From positions 29,174 through 93,173 of the forward strand of contig JAUNCL010000007.1 of the NCBI GenBank assembly GCA_030535235.1: a DNA stretch of 64,000 bases, written 5' to 3'. How positions within the stretch are numbered: the stretch's first letter is position 1; each line of letters opens with the position of its first letter. The translations under genes and the position numbers were made by a program. The stretch is from Bacillota bacterium. GTDB lineage: Bacteria; Bacillota; Clostridia; Oscillospirales; Oscillospiraceae. The notes beneath the pieces are model-generated. The model was not told where the DNA came from. It did no database searches and saw only the letters and a list, made by a program, of their open reading frames with translations. This document shows, piece by piece, positions 17,482 through 25,879 of the stretch.

Positions 17482-17541
17482 GCCCGCCGGTTCCACCGCT
17501 CCGTCCCTTTCCACCCCAAACCAAGAAAAGGAGGAATCACC

Positions 17542-19233
17542 ATGAAGAAACTGCTCGCGTTGTTCCTGTCTCTGGCTATGGCGCTGAGCCTGGCCGTCCC
17601 CGCCTTCGCCGTAGAGGATCCCACCCCCGACACCCCCGCCGAGGAGGAGGTGGTCTACATCCCCACCGACTATGAGCAGGGCCAGGAAACCGGCTTTGAC
17701 CAGAGCTACCCCAAGGGCTATGAACAGGGCCTGGCCGACGGCAAGCTGGGCCAGCCCAACATCCCCGCATACGAATCCACCGAGGGCGACACCTTCGACG
17801 ACGGCTATGCCGACGGCTGCTCCCTGGGCCTGAACATCGGCTACTGCGACGGCTATCAGGAGGCCTCCGGCCGGGACGCTGAGACCGACGTCCAGCTTCT
17901 GGCCAAGGGCGGCGTACCCGGCCAGGTTAACGTCATGTTCGACGGCCAGTGCGTGGCCTTCCCCGACACCGCCCCCAAGATCGTCAACAGCCGCACCATG
18001 ATCCCCGTCCGGGCCGTCATGGAGAACCTGGGCCAGCAGGTGGCGTGGGACCCCGACACCCGCACCGTGACCATCACCAGCCGCACCGTGGAGCAGGTGA
18101 TCTGCCTCACCATCGGCAGCACCACCGCCACCGTCACCCGGGGCGAGTTTGACAAGGAGACCTACACCCTGGACGCCCCCGCCTACATCGACGGCGGCCG
18201 CACCATGGTCCCCCTGCGCTTCCTGTCCGAGACCTGCAACTACACCGTCCTGTGGGATAAGGACTACCGCACCGCCGTGGTGGTGGATGATGACGCCCTC
18301 CTGGCCGAGGTCGACAGCAAGTTCACCCACCTGAACAGCCTCATGGCCAGCCAGCTGGAAAGCCAGGCCGGGAAGAAGTACCAGCAGATGGACACCCTCT
18401 CCGGCAAGGTCACCCTCTGTGACGAGAACGGCAAGGCCTCTGCCTTCCCCTTCTCCATGACCTCCACCTCCTACACCGATGGCCAGAGCTGCAAGATGGA
18501 GCTCTCCTTCAACCTGAAGGAGGCCATTACTGCCCTGGTGGAAACCTTCCCCGAGCTGACCGAGGGCGTGAACGTGGACCTGAACACCGCCCTGCGCACG
18601 GACCTGTCCAAGATCCCCGCCACCCTTCTGCTGACCGCCGAGGGCAAGGTCTACTTCCAGATGCCCCTGCTGAACAATCTCCTGGGGCTGGAAAATGAGA
18701 ACACCTGGCTGTGCCTGGGCAGCACCGGCATGGACCTGAGCAAGCCGGAGTCCCTCACCATCGGTCAGGCTGTCCTGTCCCCCCTGCTCACCGACAGCAA
18801 CGCATTCTACTGCCAGGAGGCCCTGGAGCTGTCCGTGGCCATGTTGGAGGCCATGTTCGGCGACCAGGCCGCCAAGGTCAGCGGCAGTTCCGTCACCTGG
18901 ACCCTGGACGGCAAGGCCCTGGCTGCCGCCATGGGTGGTGAGCTGCCCGAAGAGGCCGCCGCCCTGCTGGACACCTTCTCTATGATCATGACCATGGACA
19001 AGAGCGGCGCCTACAACATCACCGGCAGCTGGAAGGCTGACATTGAGGGCAAGTCCCTGGACCTGGACCTGAAGTGCAAGGGCGACCTGACCGGCGGCAC
19101 CGGCGGCTTCTCCTGCTCCATCCAGGACCTGTTCGCCCTGGAGCTGGCCACCACCACCACCATCAAGACCGTCACCACCCTGCCTTCCCTGACCCTGCCC
19201 GCCGGGGCCGTGGTGGAGGACCTGGGCATCTGA
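17542..19233 (+). CDS. Secreted protein with copper-amine-oxidase N-terminal-like (stalk) domain
   Basis: A 563-residue exported protein. Signal peptide MKKLLALFLSLAMALS to AFA. Then a tyrosine-rich stretch (DYEQGQETGFDQSY and similar), and a clear CuAO_N1-like repeat pair at about 130-250 (VNSRTMIPVRAVMENLG, and GGRTMVPLRFLSE). The rest is a long beta/alpha region I cannot assign. The domain is usually a surface adhesion or stalk module, not a catalytic oxidase. It lies between two subunits of one topoisomerase, with good AAGGAGG, and is probably co-transcribed with them. The link to DNA topology is not obvious. Confidence 0.85.
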   Translation: MKKLLALFLSLAMALSLAVPAFAVEDPTPDTPAEEEVVYIPTDYEQGQETGFDQSYPKGYEQGLADGKLGQPNIPAYESTEGDTFDDGYADGCSLGLNIGYCDGYQEASGRDAETDVQLLAKGGVPGQVNVMFDGQCVAFPDTAPKIVNSRTMIPVRAVMENLGQQVAWDPDTRTVTITSRTVEQVICLTIGSTTATVTRGEFDKETYTLDAPAYIDGGRTMVPLRFLSETCNYTVLWDKDYRTAVVVDDDALLAEVDSKFTHLNSLMASQLESQAGKKYQQMDTLSGKVTLCDENGKASAFPFSMTSTSYTDGQSCKMELSFNLKEAITALVETFPELTEGVNVDLNTALRTDLSKIPATLLLTAEGKVYFQMPLLNNLLGLENENTWLCLGSTGMDLSKPESLTIGQAVLSPLLTDSNAFYCQEALELSVAMLEAMFGDQAAKVSGSSVTWTLDGKALAAAMGGELPEEAAALLDTFSMIMTMDKSGAYNITGSWKADIEGKSLDLDLKCKGDLTGGTGGFSCSIQDLFALELATTTTIKTVTTLPSLTLPAGAVVEDLGI

Positions 19234-19251
19234 CAGAAAGGACCCCTTTCC

Positions 19252-19464
19252 ATGGATAACAAGCAAGCCAGAAAAACCGGCCGGACCATCATCGTCTGCG
19301 GCTGCGTCTTCATCATTCTCTCCCAGCTTTGGATCGGCCTGGCCTTCATCGCCGTGGGCCTGCTGTGCATGGCTGTGCTGGGCCGCTGCCCCCACTGCGG
19401 CCGGCAGCTCATCACCCTGCCCCCCAGCGTTCACCAGTGCCCCAAGTGTCATAAACCGCTATAA
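19252..19464 (+). CDS. Small membrane protein with zinc-ribbon CxxC motifs
   Basis: A 70-residue protein. Two hydrophobic segments (TIIVCGCVFIILS and LAFIAVGLLCMAVL) are followed by a compact zinc-ribbon: CPHCGRQL and CPKCHKPL. It starts 18 bases after the preceding stop with AAAGGA upstream, so it likely belongs to the same transcript. No family name can be given; such proteins are often membrane-tethered partners or regulators. Confidence 0.7.
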   Translation: MDNKQARKTGRTIIVCGCVFIILSQLWIGLAFIAVGLLCMAVLGRCPHCGRQLITLPPSVHQCPKCHKPL

Positions 19465-19595
19465 AGCCCCCCTTATCTAAGGGGGGAGGGCCAGCTTTGC
19501 TGGCGGGGGGATTCCCGTTTACCACCAACGTATGGGGTGAACCGGAATCCCTCCACCGCCTTTCGGCGGTCCCCCTCCCTTTGACAAGGGAGGCT
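19465..19595. repeat. Paired inverted repeat (CTCCCTT...CGGCGAAAGGCGG type)
   Basis: Two units in opposite orientation. The left one (19468-19515) has CCCCCTTA...AAGGGGGG plus GCCAGCTTTGCTGGC. The right one (19545-19592) has CCGCCTTTCGGCGG and CCCTCCCTTTGACAAGGGAGG. The spacer holds ACCACCAACGTATGGGGT. This resembles the dimeric repeats at 33479, 36651, 43401, 45602 and 50330. The right unit ends in a T-run and might also terminate transcription. Confidence 0.7.
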
Positions 19596-19635
19596 TTTTG
19601 ATTGCAGAACCCTTTTACACGAGGTAACAACAGCT

Positions 19636-21885
19636 ATGGCAAAAAAGAAGAACCCGGACCAGGGGAAGAAGCGGGTGAATCCCGAGGGGGTCATGGGCCT
19701 GAAGGCCCAGGTCCTGGAGCAGCCCATCACCGACACCCTGGAACTCAACTACATGCCCTACGCCATGTCGGTCATCATCTCCCGGGCCATCCCGGAGATC
19801 GACGGCTTCAAGCCCTCCCACCGGAAGCTCCTGTACACCATGTACCAGATGAAGCTCCTCTCGGGCAGCCGCACCAAGTCGGCCAACGTGGTGGGGGCCA
19901 CCATGAAGCTCAACCCCCACGGCGACGGCGCCATCTATGAAACCATGGTCCGCCTGTCCAGGGGCTACGGCGCCCTCCTCCACCCCCCGGTGGACTCCAA
20001 GGGCAACTTCGGCAAGGTCTACTCCCGGGACATGGCCTACGCCGCCTCCCGTTACACCGAGGTCAAGCTGGACGGCATCTGCGAGGAGCTCTTCAAGGAC
20101 ATCGACAAGAACGTGGTGGACTTCGTCCCCAACTACGACGGCACCCTCACCGAGCCCGTCCTGCTGCCCACCACCTTCCCCAACATCTTAGTCTCCGCCA
20201 ACATGGGCATCGCCGTGGGCATGGCCTCCAACCTCTGCGGCTTCCACCTGGGGGAGGTCTGCGACGCCGCCATCGCCCGGATCAGGGACCCGGAGGCCGA
20301 TCTCCTGGAGGTCCTCAAGGCCCCCGACTTCCCCACCGGCGGCCAGCTCCTCTACGACCGCCGGGAGATGGAGACCATCTACCGCACCGGCCGGGGCTCC
20401 TTCAAGGTCCGGGCCAAGTGGCGGTATGTGAAGGCGGAGAACCTCATCGAAATCTTTGAGATCCCCTACACCACCACCGCCGAGGCCATCATCGACAAGG
20501 TAGCCGAGCTCATCAAGACCGGCAAGATCCGGGAGATCTCCGACATGCGGGACGAGACCGACCTGTCCGGCCTGAAGCTGGCCATCGACCTGAAGCGGGG
20601 GACCGACCCGGACAAGCTCATGCAGAAGCTCTTCCGGTCCACTCCCCTCCAGGACTCCTTCTCCTGCAACTTCAACATCCTGGTGGACGGGATGCCCAAG
20701 GTCATGGGGGTGGGCGAGATCCTGGACCGCTGGACCCAGTGGCGGTCGGACTGCGTCCGCCGGGCGGCCCAGTTCAACCTGGCCCAGAAGCGGGACAAGC
20801 TCCACCTCCTTCGGGGTTTGGCCGCCATCCTGCTGGACATCGACAAGGCCATCGCCATCATCCGGAACACCGAGCTGGATTCTATGGTGGTCCCCAACCT
20901 GATGGAGGGCTTCTCTCTGGACCGCATCCAGGCGGAGTACGTGGCGGACATCCGCCTGCGGAACATCAACAAGGAATACATCCTCAAGCGCACCGCCGAG
21001 ACCGAGCAATTAGAGAAGGACATCGCCGACCTGGAGGACCTCATCGCCAAGCCCGCCCGCATCCGCAAGGAGATCATCAAGGAGCTGGAGCGGGTGAAGA
21101 AGAAGCACGCCGCCCCCCGCCGGACGGAGATCCTCTACGAGGACCAGCTGGCCGAGATCGAGCCGGAGGAAGAGACCGTCCCCGCCTATCCCGTCCACCT
21201 GTTCCTGTCCAGGGAGGGGTACTTCAAAAAGATCACCCCCCAGTCCCTGCGGATGTCCGGGGAGCAGAAGTACAAGGAGGGGGACGGCCCGGCCTTCCAC
21301 TGGGAGACCACCAACGCCGCCGAGCTGATGCTCTTCACCGACAGGCAGCAGTGCTACAAGACCTGGGTGAACACCTTCGACGACGCCAAGGCCAGCGTCC
21401 TGGGGGACTACCTCCCGGCCAAGCTGGAGATGGAGGAGGGGGAGACCATCCTGTGGGCCTGCCTGCCCGGTCCCTACGCCGGCCACCTGCTCTTCTTCTT
21501 TGAAAACGGCAAGGTGGCCCGGGTCCCCCTCTCCGCCTACCAGACGGTGACCCGCCGGAAGAAGCTCACCGGGGCTTATTCGGACAAGAGCCCCTTAAAG
21601 GCCGTCCTGTACCTGCCGGAGGCGACCGAGGAGGAAGTGGTCCTCTACTCCACCGATGGCAGAGCCCTGCTGTTCCCCACCGACCAGGTGCCCTTAAAGG
21701 CCACCCGCTCCACCCAGGGAGTCCAGGTGATGACCCTGAAACGGACCAACACCGTCCAGACTGCCCGGCCCCTGGCCGACACCCCCATCGTCAACAAGAG
21801 CCGCTACAAGGCCCGCAGCCTCCCCGCCGCCGGGGCCTTATTAAAGGCCGAGGACCAGGGGGACACCCAGCTGTCATTGCTTTGA
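19636..21885 (+). CDS. Divergent type IIA DNA topoisomerase, A subunit (GyrA/ParC-like)
   Basis: A 749-residue breakage-reunion subunit. The catalytic tyrosine is Y140 in AASRYTEVK. The winged-helix region begins at GFKPSHRKLL. In the quinolone-binding stretch HGDGAIYET, the residue equivalent to E. coli GyrA Ser83 is Gly98 and the Asp87 equivalent is Glu102. The C-terminal half has beta-pinwheel-like repeats but no clear QRRGGKG GyrA box, so it is more like Topo IV than gyrase. Start ATG follows GAGGTAA. It lies 2.1 kb downstream of the B subunit in the same direction. Most likely partner of that subunit. Confidence 0.87.
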   Translation: MAKKKNPDQGKKRVNPEGVMGLKAQVLEQPITDTLELNYMPYAMSVIISRAIPEIDGFKPSHRKLLYTMYQMKLLSGSRTKSANVVGATMKLNPHGDGAIYETMVRLSRGYGALLHPPVDSKGNFGKVYSRDMAYAASRYTEVKLDGICEELFKDIDKNVVDFVPNYDGTLTEPVLLPTTFPNILVSANMGIAVGMASNLCGFHLGEVCDAAIARIRDPEADLLEVLKAPDFPTGGQLLYDRREMETIYRTGRGSFKVRAKWRYVKAENLIEIFEIPYTTTAEAIIDKVAELIKTGKIREISDMRDETDLSGLKLAIDLKRGTDPDKLMQKLFRSTPLQDSFSCNFNILVDGMPKVMGVGEILDRWTQWRSDCVRRAAQFNLAQKRDKLHLLRGLAAILLDIDKAIAIIRNTELDSMVVPNLMEGFSLDRIQAEYVADIRLRNINKEYILKRTAETEQLEKDIADLEDLIAKPARIRKEIIKELERVKKKHAAPRRTEILYEDQLAEIEPEEETVPAYPVHLFLSREGYFKKITPQSLRMSGEQKYKEGDGPAFHWETTNAAELMLFTDRQQCYKTWVNTFDDAKASVLGDYLPAKLEMEEGETILWACLPGPYAGHLLFFFENGKVARVPLSAYQTVTRRKKLTGAYSDKSPLKAVLYLPEATEEEVVLYSTDGRALLFPTDQVPLKATRSTQGVQVMTLKRTNTVQTARPLADTPIVNKSRYKARSLPAAGALLKAEDQGDTQLSLL

Positions 21886-21925
21886 CGCCGGTATGCCACA
21901 TATCCTTCCGAAAGGAGGCAGACCC

Positions 21926-22609
21926 ATGAGAAACTCCATCCTCTGCGCCCTGTTGGCGGCCTGCCTCCTGCTGGCGGGCTGCGGCTCCATGCTGGAGCGC
22001 AGCTACGCCTCCACCACCCCCCATGTGCAGTTCTCCGACGAGGACCAGGACCCCTCCATCCTCCGGGCGGATACCTACCAGGGGTTGGTCTCCGCCCTCC
22101 TCCATCTGGTGGGCCAGGGGGAGCAGGAGGGGGTCATCCGGCTGTATCAGTATATCAGCGTCACCGGCTCCGCCGCCAGCGACGTGGACCGGGCCTGCCT
22201 GGAGGTCACCCAGGAGGACCCCCTGGGGGCCTGGGCCGTGGATTACATCAAGTACGACGTGGGCCAGACCACCGCCTACTATCAGGTCACCGTGAAGCTG
22301 GCCTACACCAAGACCCCCGAGGAGATCGGCCAGGTCATCTCGGTGACCGGCTCCTCGGCCATTGCCCAGGAGCTGGCCGCCCTGCTGCCCACGCTGCCCC
22401 AGCAGATCGTCTTCCGCATCAGCTACTTCACCGGGGAGGACAGCGCCGAGGTGGTCCGCCAGGCGGTGCTGGAGGCCTACGCCAACCAGACCCAGCCCCT
22501 GCCGCCCCTGGAAGCGATCACCGTGAATCTCTACCCCGACCAGGGCCAGCAGCGGGTGGCCGAGATCCTCCTCACCTGGGGGCAGGAGGCAGGCAACAAA
22601 AAATTTTAA
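21926..22609 (+). CDS. Lipoprotein of unknown function
   Basis: A 227-residue protein with a clear lipobox (LLLAGC, cysteine at about residue 18), so it should be lipidated and surface-exposed. The mature part has YQGLVSALLHLV, repeated beta-strand regions and a predicted globular fold, with no motif I can name. ATG 21926 has AAAGGAGG. It follows the topoisomerase A subunit by 40 bases and may be on the same transcript. The only thing tying it to the topoisomerase genes is position. Confidence 0.7.
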   Translation: MRNSILCALLAACLLLAGCGSMLERSYASTTPHVQFSDEDQDPSILRADTYQGLVSALLHLVGQGEQEGVIRLYQYISVTGSAASDVDRACLEVTQEDPLGAWAVDYIKYDVGQTTAYYQVTVKLAYTKTPEEIGQVISVTGSSAIAQELAALLPTLPQQIVFRISYFTGEDSAEVVRQAVLEAYANQTQPLPPLEAITVNLYPDQGQQRVAEILLTWGQEAGNKKF

Positions 22610-22627
22610 ATTTTTCAAAAATAGTTG

Positions 22628-22656
22628 TTGACAAATCGGCATGAGCGTGGTAGGAT
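22628..22656 (+). promoter_or_regulatory. Strong promoter of tRNA-Gly
   Basis: Consensus TTGACA and TAGGAT with a 17-base spacer, located just before the tRNA gene. The transcript would start about 5-8 bases upstream of the mature tRNA. Confidence 0.8.
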
Positions 22657-22669
22657 ATCTCTTGTCGAT

Positions 22670-22745
22670 GCGAGTGTAGCTCATCTGGTAGAGCGCCACC
22701 TTGCCAAGGTGGAGGTAGCGAGTTCGAGCCTCGTCACTCGCTCCA
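22670..22745 (+). tRNA. tRNA-Gly (GCC anticodon)
   Basis: A full cloverleaf can be drawn. Acceptor GCGAGTG pairs with CACTCGC, the D arm is GCTC...GAGC, the anticodon arm is CCACC-TTGCCAA-GGTGG with GCC in the loop, and the T arm is GCGAG-TTCGAGC-CTCGT. The CCA end is encoded. It reads glycine codons GGC and GGU. It has its own promoter and terminator, so it is transcribed alone. Confidence 0.97.
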
Positions 22746-22750
22746 GGAAT

Positions 22751-22786
22751 AAAAAAATCACACCCTGTTGGGTGTGATTTTTTTAT
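22751..22786 (+). terminator. Rho-independent terminator of tRNA-Gly
   Basis: Stem AAAAAATCACACCC with a 4-base loop and a run of seven T's directly after the tRNA. Confidence 0.9.
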
Positions 22787-22823
22787 TCCTGGAATGGATC
22801 ATCTTGATTCCTCTCTTTTTTTC

Positions 22824-22873
22824 ATGCAAGATTCTTTTTGAATCTTGCATATTTCATAAAATAGGCGTATGAT
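22824..22873 (+). promoter_or_regulatory. Promoter with overlapping perfect inverted repeat (candidate operator)
   Basis: TTGCAT (-35, 22845-22850) and TATGAT (-10, 22868-22873) with a 17-base spacer. A perfect 10-bp inverted repeat ATGCAAGATT/AATCTTGCAT with a 7-base spacer at 22824-22850 overlaps the -35 box. Either a repressor site for the kinase-like gene or simply a hairpin; position argues for an operator. Confidence 0.55.
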
Positions 22874-22945
22874 GGGAGAGAAATACTCTACCCCGGCACA
22901 ACGACAGCGAATGGAACCAGACGCATCTCAAAGGGAGGAATCACC

Positions 22946-23527
22946 ATGAGTAAGCAGATCATCACCATCGGACGACAGTGCGGAAGCGGAGGACACATCA
23001 TCGGGCAGGAGATCGCCAAAAAGCTGGGCATCCCCTTCTACGACAAGGAATTTCTGGAAAACGAGGGCCTGCGGGAATCCGCCCGGGAGCCCTCCTGCAC
23101 CAGTTTGCTCTTCGGTCTGGCCACCGGGATGTACGACGGCTACATCCTCAGCAAGTCGGAGGAGCTCTCCCCGGCGGAGCAGGCCGACGCCTGCCAGGCC
23201 GACCTCATCCGAAGCCTGGCGGAGAAAGGCCCCTGCGTCATCGTGGGCCGGTGCGCCGACTTCATTCTCCGGGACCGGGCCGACTGCCTGAAGGTCTTTG
23301 TCCACGGAGAGTTAGAGGACCGGGTCCAGCGTCTGGTCACCGAGGACCACCTCTCCCAGGAGGATGCCCAGCGGCAGATCAGGAGCAAGGACTCCATGCG
23401 GGCCAGACACTATCAGTTCGTCACCGACCAGCCCTGGGGCAAGTCGGAAAACTACCACCTGACCCTGGACAGCAGCGTGCTGGGCATCGACCGCTGCATC
23501 GACCTCATCCTGGCCTGCTGCCAGTAA
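22946..23527 (+). CDS. Cytidylate kinase-like family protein
   Basis: A 193-residue P-loop protein. The Walker A region is GRQCGSGGHIIGQ, as in the Cytidylate_kin2 family, which differs from the true Cmk. Later features include PCVIVGRCADFIL (the GRCADFIL strand common in this group) and the LID-like RARHYQF. It has a strong AAAGGGAGG and a clean promoter 70 bases upstream. Whether it phosphorylates CMP is not certain; many clostridial genomes carry this type as a second copy next to the true cmk. Confidence 0.85.
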   Translation: MSKQIITIGRQCGSGGHIIGQEIAKKLGIPFYDKEFLENEGLRESAREPSCTSLLFGLATGMYDGYILSKSEELSPAEQADACQADLIRSLAEKGPCVIVGRCADFILRDRADCLKVFVHGELEDRVQRLVTEDHLSQEDAQRQIRSKDSMRARHYQFVTDQPWGKSENYHLTLDSSVLGIDRCIDLILACCQ

Positions 23528-23536
23528 ATTTGTACC

Positions 23537-23571
23537 AAAGCCTCCCTCTCACAGGGGAGGCTTTCCTTTTT
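23537..23571 (+). terminator. Rho-independent terminator after the cytidylate kinase-like gene
   Basis: Stem AAAGCCTCCC with GGGAGGCTTT, followed by CCTTTTT. Confidence 0.85.
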
Positions 23572-23590
23572 GTCCATACGGCTCACCGGC

Positions 23591-23610
23591 GGAACGGGCA
23601 TGCCCGTTCC
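23591..23610. repeat. Perfect GGAACGGGCATGCCCGTTCC palindrome abutting a stop codon
   Basis: Identical to copies at 706, 12954, 15377 and 51753. Its usual 3' extension, CTACA, supplies the stop codon (complement of CTA at 23611) of the - strand gene that ends here. Confidence 0.85.
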
Positions 23611-24114
23611 CTACACGGAAATATCCTGATTTCTCGTTCCCAACTCCACTTCCTCCGGCGGGACCCCCAGCAGGAGCTGGACCCCAGCCCCGGCCAGGAC
23701 GTAGAGGGGAGAGACCCGCTCCCCCCGGGGCAGAAAGAACTCCTGGCAGTCCAGGCAGTCCCCGCCCAGGGTCACCACCTCCCGCTGGAGGACCAGCCCC
23801 ATCTTCTCTTCCCCCAGGCTGGACAGGGTCAGGGAGTCCTTGGGGCTCATGCCGTAGCTCACCGCCCAGCCGGCGGTCATCTCCCCCGCCAGAGGGGACA
23901 GCCGCCCCGGCACCAGCAGGGCCCGGCAGCGCAGGGGCAGGCTGCTCTCCTCCCGCCGCATGTCCGGGGAGACCACCAGCAGGTCGGCCGGCTCCTCTGG
24001 GGGCAGGCAGCCGGCGGGGCAGAGCTCCACCCCCTCCCGCAGGCCCTCCGGCAGGCTGTGGGCCAGAAAGTCCGACAGCTCCGTGCCCCTCTCTAAAATT
24101 CCGATGGTAACCAT
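23611..24114 (-). CDS. Unknown protein, about 167 residues
   Basis: No family recognised. The sequence begins MVTIGILERG and has a Rossmann-like N-terminal half (ADLLVVSPDM, RALLVPGRLS), then a glycine-rich strand (REVVTLGGDCLDCQEF) with a CLDC pair. No signal peptide or membrane segment. I prefer ATG 24114 over 24120, since AAGGAGG is only 2 bases from the first and 8 from the second. The last codons and the stop are formed by the 3' flank of an intergenic palindrome, which suggests the original C-terminus may have been cut or extended. It is divergent from proS, whose promoter is on the other strand. Confidence 0.6.
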   Translation of the reverse strand: MVTIGILERGTELSDFLAHSLPEGLREGVELCPAGCLPPEEPADLLVVSPDMRREESSLPLRCRALLVPGRLSPLAGEMTAGWAVSYGMSPKDSLTLSSLGEEKMGLVLQREVVTLGGDCLDCQEFFLPRGERVSPLYVLAGAGVQLLLGVPPEEVELGTRNQDISV

Positions 24115-24186
24115 GTACATTCCCTCCTTTTCTCCCTATAGTATGGGGAAAAAATGGCGGATTTATCCCGGAAAGTACGGATGTTC

Positions 24187-24215
24187 TTGACTTTTTCCCC
24201 TATCAGTCATACAAT
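24187..24215 (+). promoter_or_regulatory. Promoter of proS
   Basis: TTGACT and TACAAT with a 17-base spacer, about 60 bases upstream of the ATG. The leader is too short for a T-box riboswitch and none is seen. Confidence 0.7.
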
Positions 24216-24276
24216 ATTTTTTACCCGTACACCAAAACCTCATGCGTGAGATTCTCATAAAAAAGGATGGAACACT

Positions 24277-25719
24277 ATGGCTAAGGACAACAAGAAGAAA
24301 GTAGAACAGATCACCGACATGGAGGTGGACTTCGCCCAGTGGTACACCGACGTGTGCAAGAAGGCCGAGCTCATCGACTACTCCTCCATCAAGGGCATGT
24401 TCATCTACCGACCCTATGGCTACGCCATCTGGGAAAACATCCAGAAGGAACTGGACCGCCGCTTCAAGGAGACCGGTCACGAGAACGTGGCCATGCCCAT
24501 GCTCATCCCCGAATCCCTCCTCCAGAAGGAGAAGGACCACGTGGAGGGCTTCGCCCCTGAGTGCGCCTGGGTGACCTACGGCGGCAGCGATCCCCTGGAG
24601 GAGCGCTACTGCATCCGCCCCACCTCCGAGACCCTCTTCTGCGAGCACTTCAAGAACATCATCCAGTCCCACCGGGACCTGCCCAAGCTGTACAACCAGT
24701 GGTGCTCCGTCCTGCGCTGGGAGAAGACCTCCCGTCCCTTCCTGCGCCACCGGGAGTTCCTGTGGCAGGAGGGTCACACCATGCACGCCACCGCCGAGGA
24801 GGCCAAGGCCGAGACCCAGCAGATGCTGAACGTCTACGCCGACTTCCTGGAGAACGTGCTGGCCATGCCCGTGGTCAAGGGCCAGAAGACCGAGAAGGAG
24901 AAGTTCAACGGCGCTGAGGAGACCTACACCGTGGAGTGCATGATGCACGACCGCAAGGCCCTCCAGTCCGGCACCAGCCACTACTTCGGCGACGGCTTCG
25001 CCAAGGCCTTCGACATCACCTTCACCGGCAAGGACAACCAGCCCCATCATCCCCACCAGACCTCCTGGGGCGTGTCCACCCGGATGATCGGCGGCATCAT
25101 CATGACCCACGGCGACAACAACGGCCTGGTGCTGCCCCCCCGCATCGCCCCCATCCAGGCCATGGTCATCCCCGTGGCCCAGCACAAGGAGGGTGTCATC
25201 GACGCCGCCACCGCCCTGATGGAGCGTCTCCAGGCCGCCGGCATCCGCACCAAGATGGATGCCTCCGACCAGTCCATGGGCTGGAAGGCCGCCGAGTATG
25301 AGATGAAGGGCATCCCCCTGCGGGTGGAGATCGGCCCCAAGGACATGGAGAAGAACCAGTGCGTCCTGGTCCGCCGGGACAGCGGCGAGAAGGTCTTCGT
25401 GAGCCTGGACCAGCTGGAGAGCACCGCCCTGGCCCTGCTGGACGCCATCCACGAGGGTCTGTTCAACCGGGCCAAGAAGAACCTGGAGGACCACATCTTC
25501 CCCGCCCACTCCCTGGAGGAGGCCAAAAAGCTCCAGGAGGAGAACGGCGGCTTCATCAAGACCATGTGGTGCGGCCAGCTGGACTGCGAGCTGAAGATGA
25601 AGGAGGAGGGCGGCATGACCTCCCGCTGCATCCCCTTCGAGCAGGAGCACCTGGGGGACACCTGCCCCATCTGCGGCCGGGCCGCCAAGAAGATGATCTA
25701 CTGGGGCGTCGCCTACTAA
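24277..25719 (+). CDS. proS: Prolyl-tRNA synthetase (short, archaeal/eukaryote-type)
   Basis: Class II synthetase that charges tRNA-Pro. At 480 residues it lacks the bacterial INS editing domain between motifs 2 and 3 and is of the 'ProS type 3' group used by many Clostridia. Class II motifs are seen: [12 protein letters not shown] (motif 2 region start), [20 protein letters not shown], and the motif 3-like [20 protein letters not shown]. The C-terminal zinc-binding-like domain has the pattern [15 protein letters not shown] and [10 protein letters not shown], and the final Tyr typical of the group (VAY). AAGGAT upstream; monocistronic between promoter and terminator. Confidence 0.96.
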   Translation: MAKDNKKKVEQITDMEVDFAQWYTDVCKKAELIDYSSIKGMFIYRPYGYAIWENIQKELDRRFKETGHENVAMPMLIPESLLQKEKDHVEGFAPECAWVTYGGSDPLEERYCIRPTSETLFCEHFKNIIQSHRDLPKLYNQWCSVLRWEKTSRPFLRHREFLWQEGHTMHATAEEAKAETQQMLNVYADFLENVLAMPVVKGQKTEKEKFNGAEETYTVECMMHDRKALQSGTSHYFGDGFAKAFDITFTGKDNQPHHPHQTSWGVSTRMIGGIIMTHGDNNGLVLPPRIAPIQAMVIPVAQHKEGVIDAATALMERLQAAGIRTKMDASDQSMGWKAAEYEMKGIPLRVEIGPKDMEKNQCVLVRRDSGEKVFVSLDQLESTALALLDAIHEGLFNRAKKNLEDHIFPAHSLEEAKKLQEENGGFIKTMWCGQLDCELKMKEEGGMTSRCIPFEQEHLGDTCPICGRAAKKMIYWGVAY

Positions 25720-25737
25720 ATTTTATCATTACGCCAA

Positions 25738-25775
25738 CGGCTCCCTCAAAAGAGGGAGCCGCTTCGTTTATTTTC
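25738..25775 (+). terminator. Rho-independent terminator of proS
   Basis: Stem CGGCTCCCTC with an AAAA loop and GAGGGAGCCG, followed by a T-rich stretch. Confidence 0.85.
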
Positions 25776-25817
25776 ATCGTGGGTGTGGGCCTCCGGTGGG
25801 GCCCCGGTCTGAAATGA

Positions 25818-25846
25818 TTGACGCAAGGGAATGATTCAGATATAAT
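25818..25846 (+). promoter_or_regulatory. Promoter of the toxin-antitoxin pair
   Basis: TTGACG and TATAAT with a 17-base spacer. The predicted start is about 27 bases before the antitoxin ATG, so the leader is short. Confidence 0.8.
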
Positions 25847-25879
25847 AAAGGCAGAATAATGACCGAAAGGGGTGCTGAC

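Noticed and set aside
16957-19452. An 831-codon open frame on the - strand across the topoisomerase B 3' end and the CuAO-like gene.
   Set aside because: Repetitive antisense translation spanning two real genes. GC-rich third positions keep this frame open.
24193-24276. Possible T-box or other riboswitch upstream of proS.
   Set aside because: The leader is only about 60 bases and has no specifier stem or T-box sequence.
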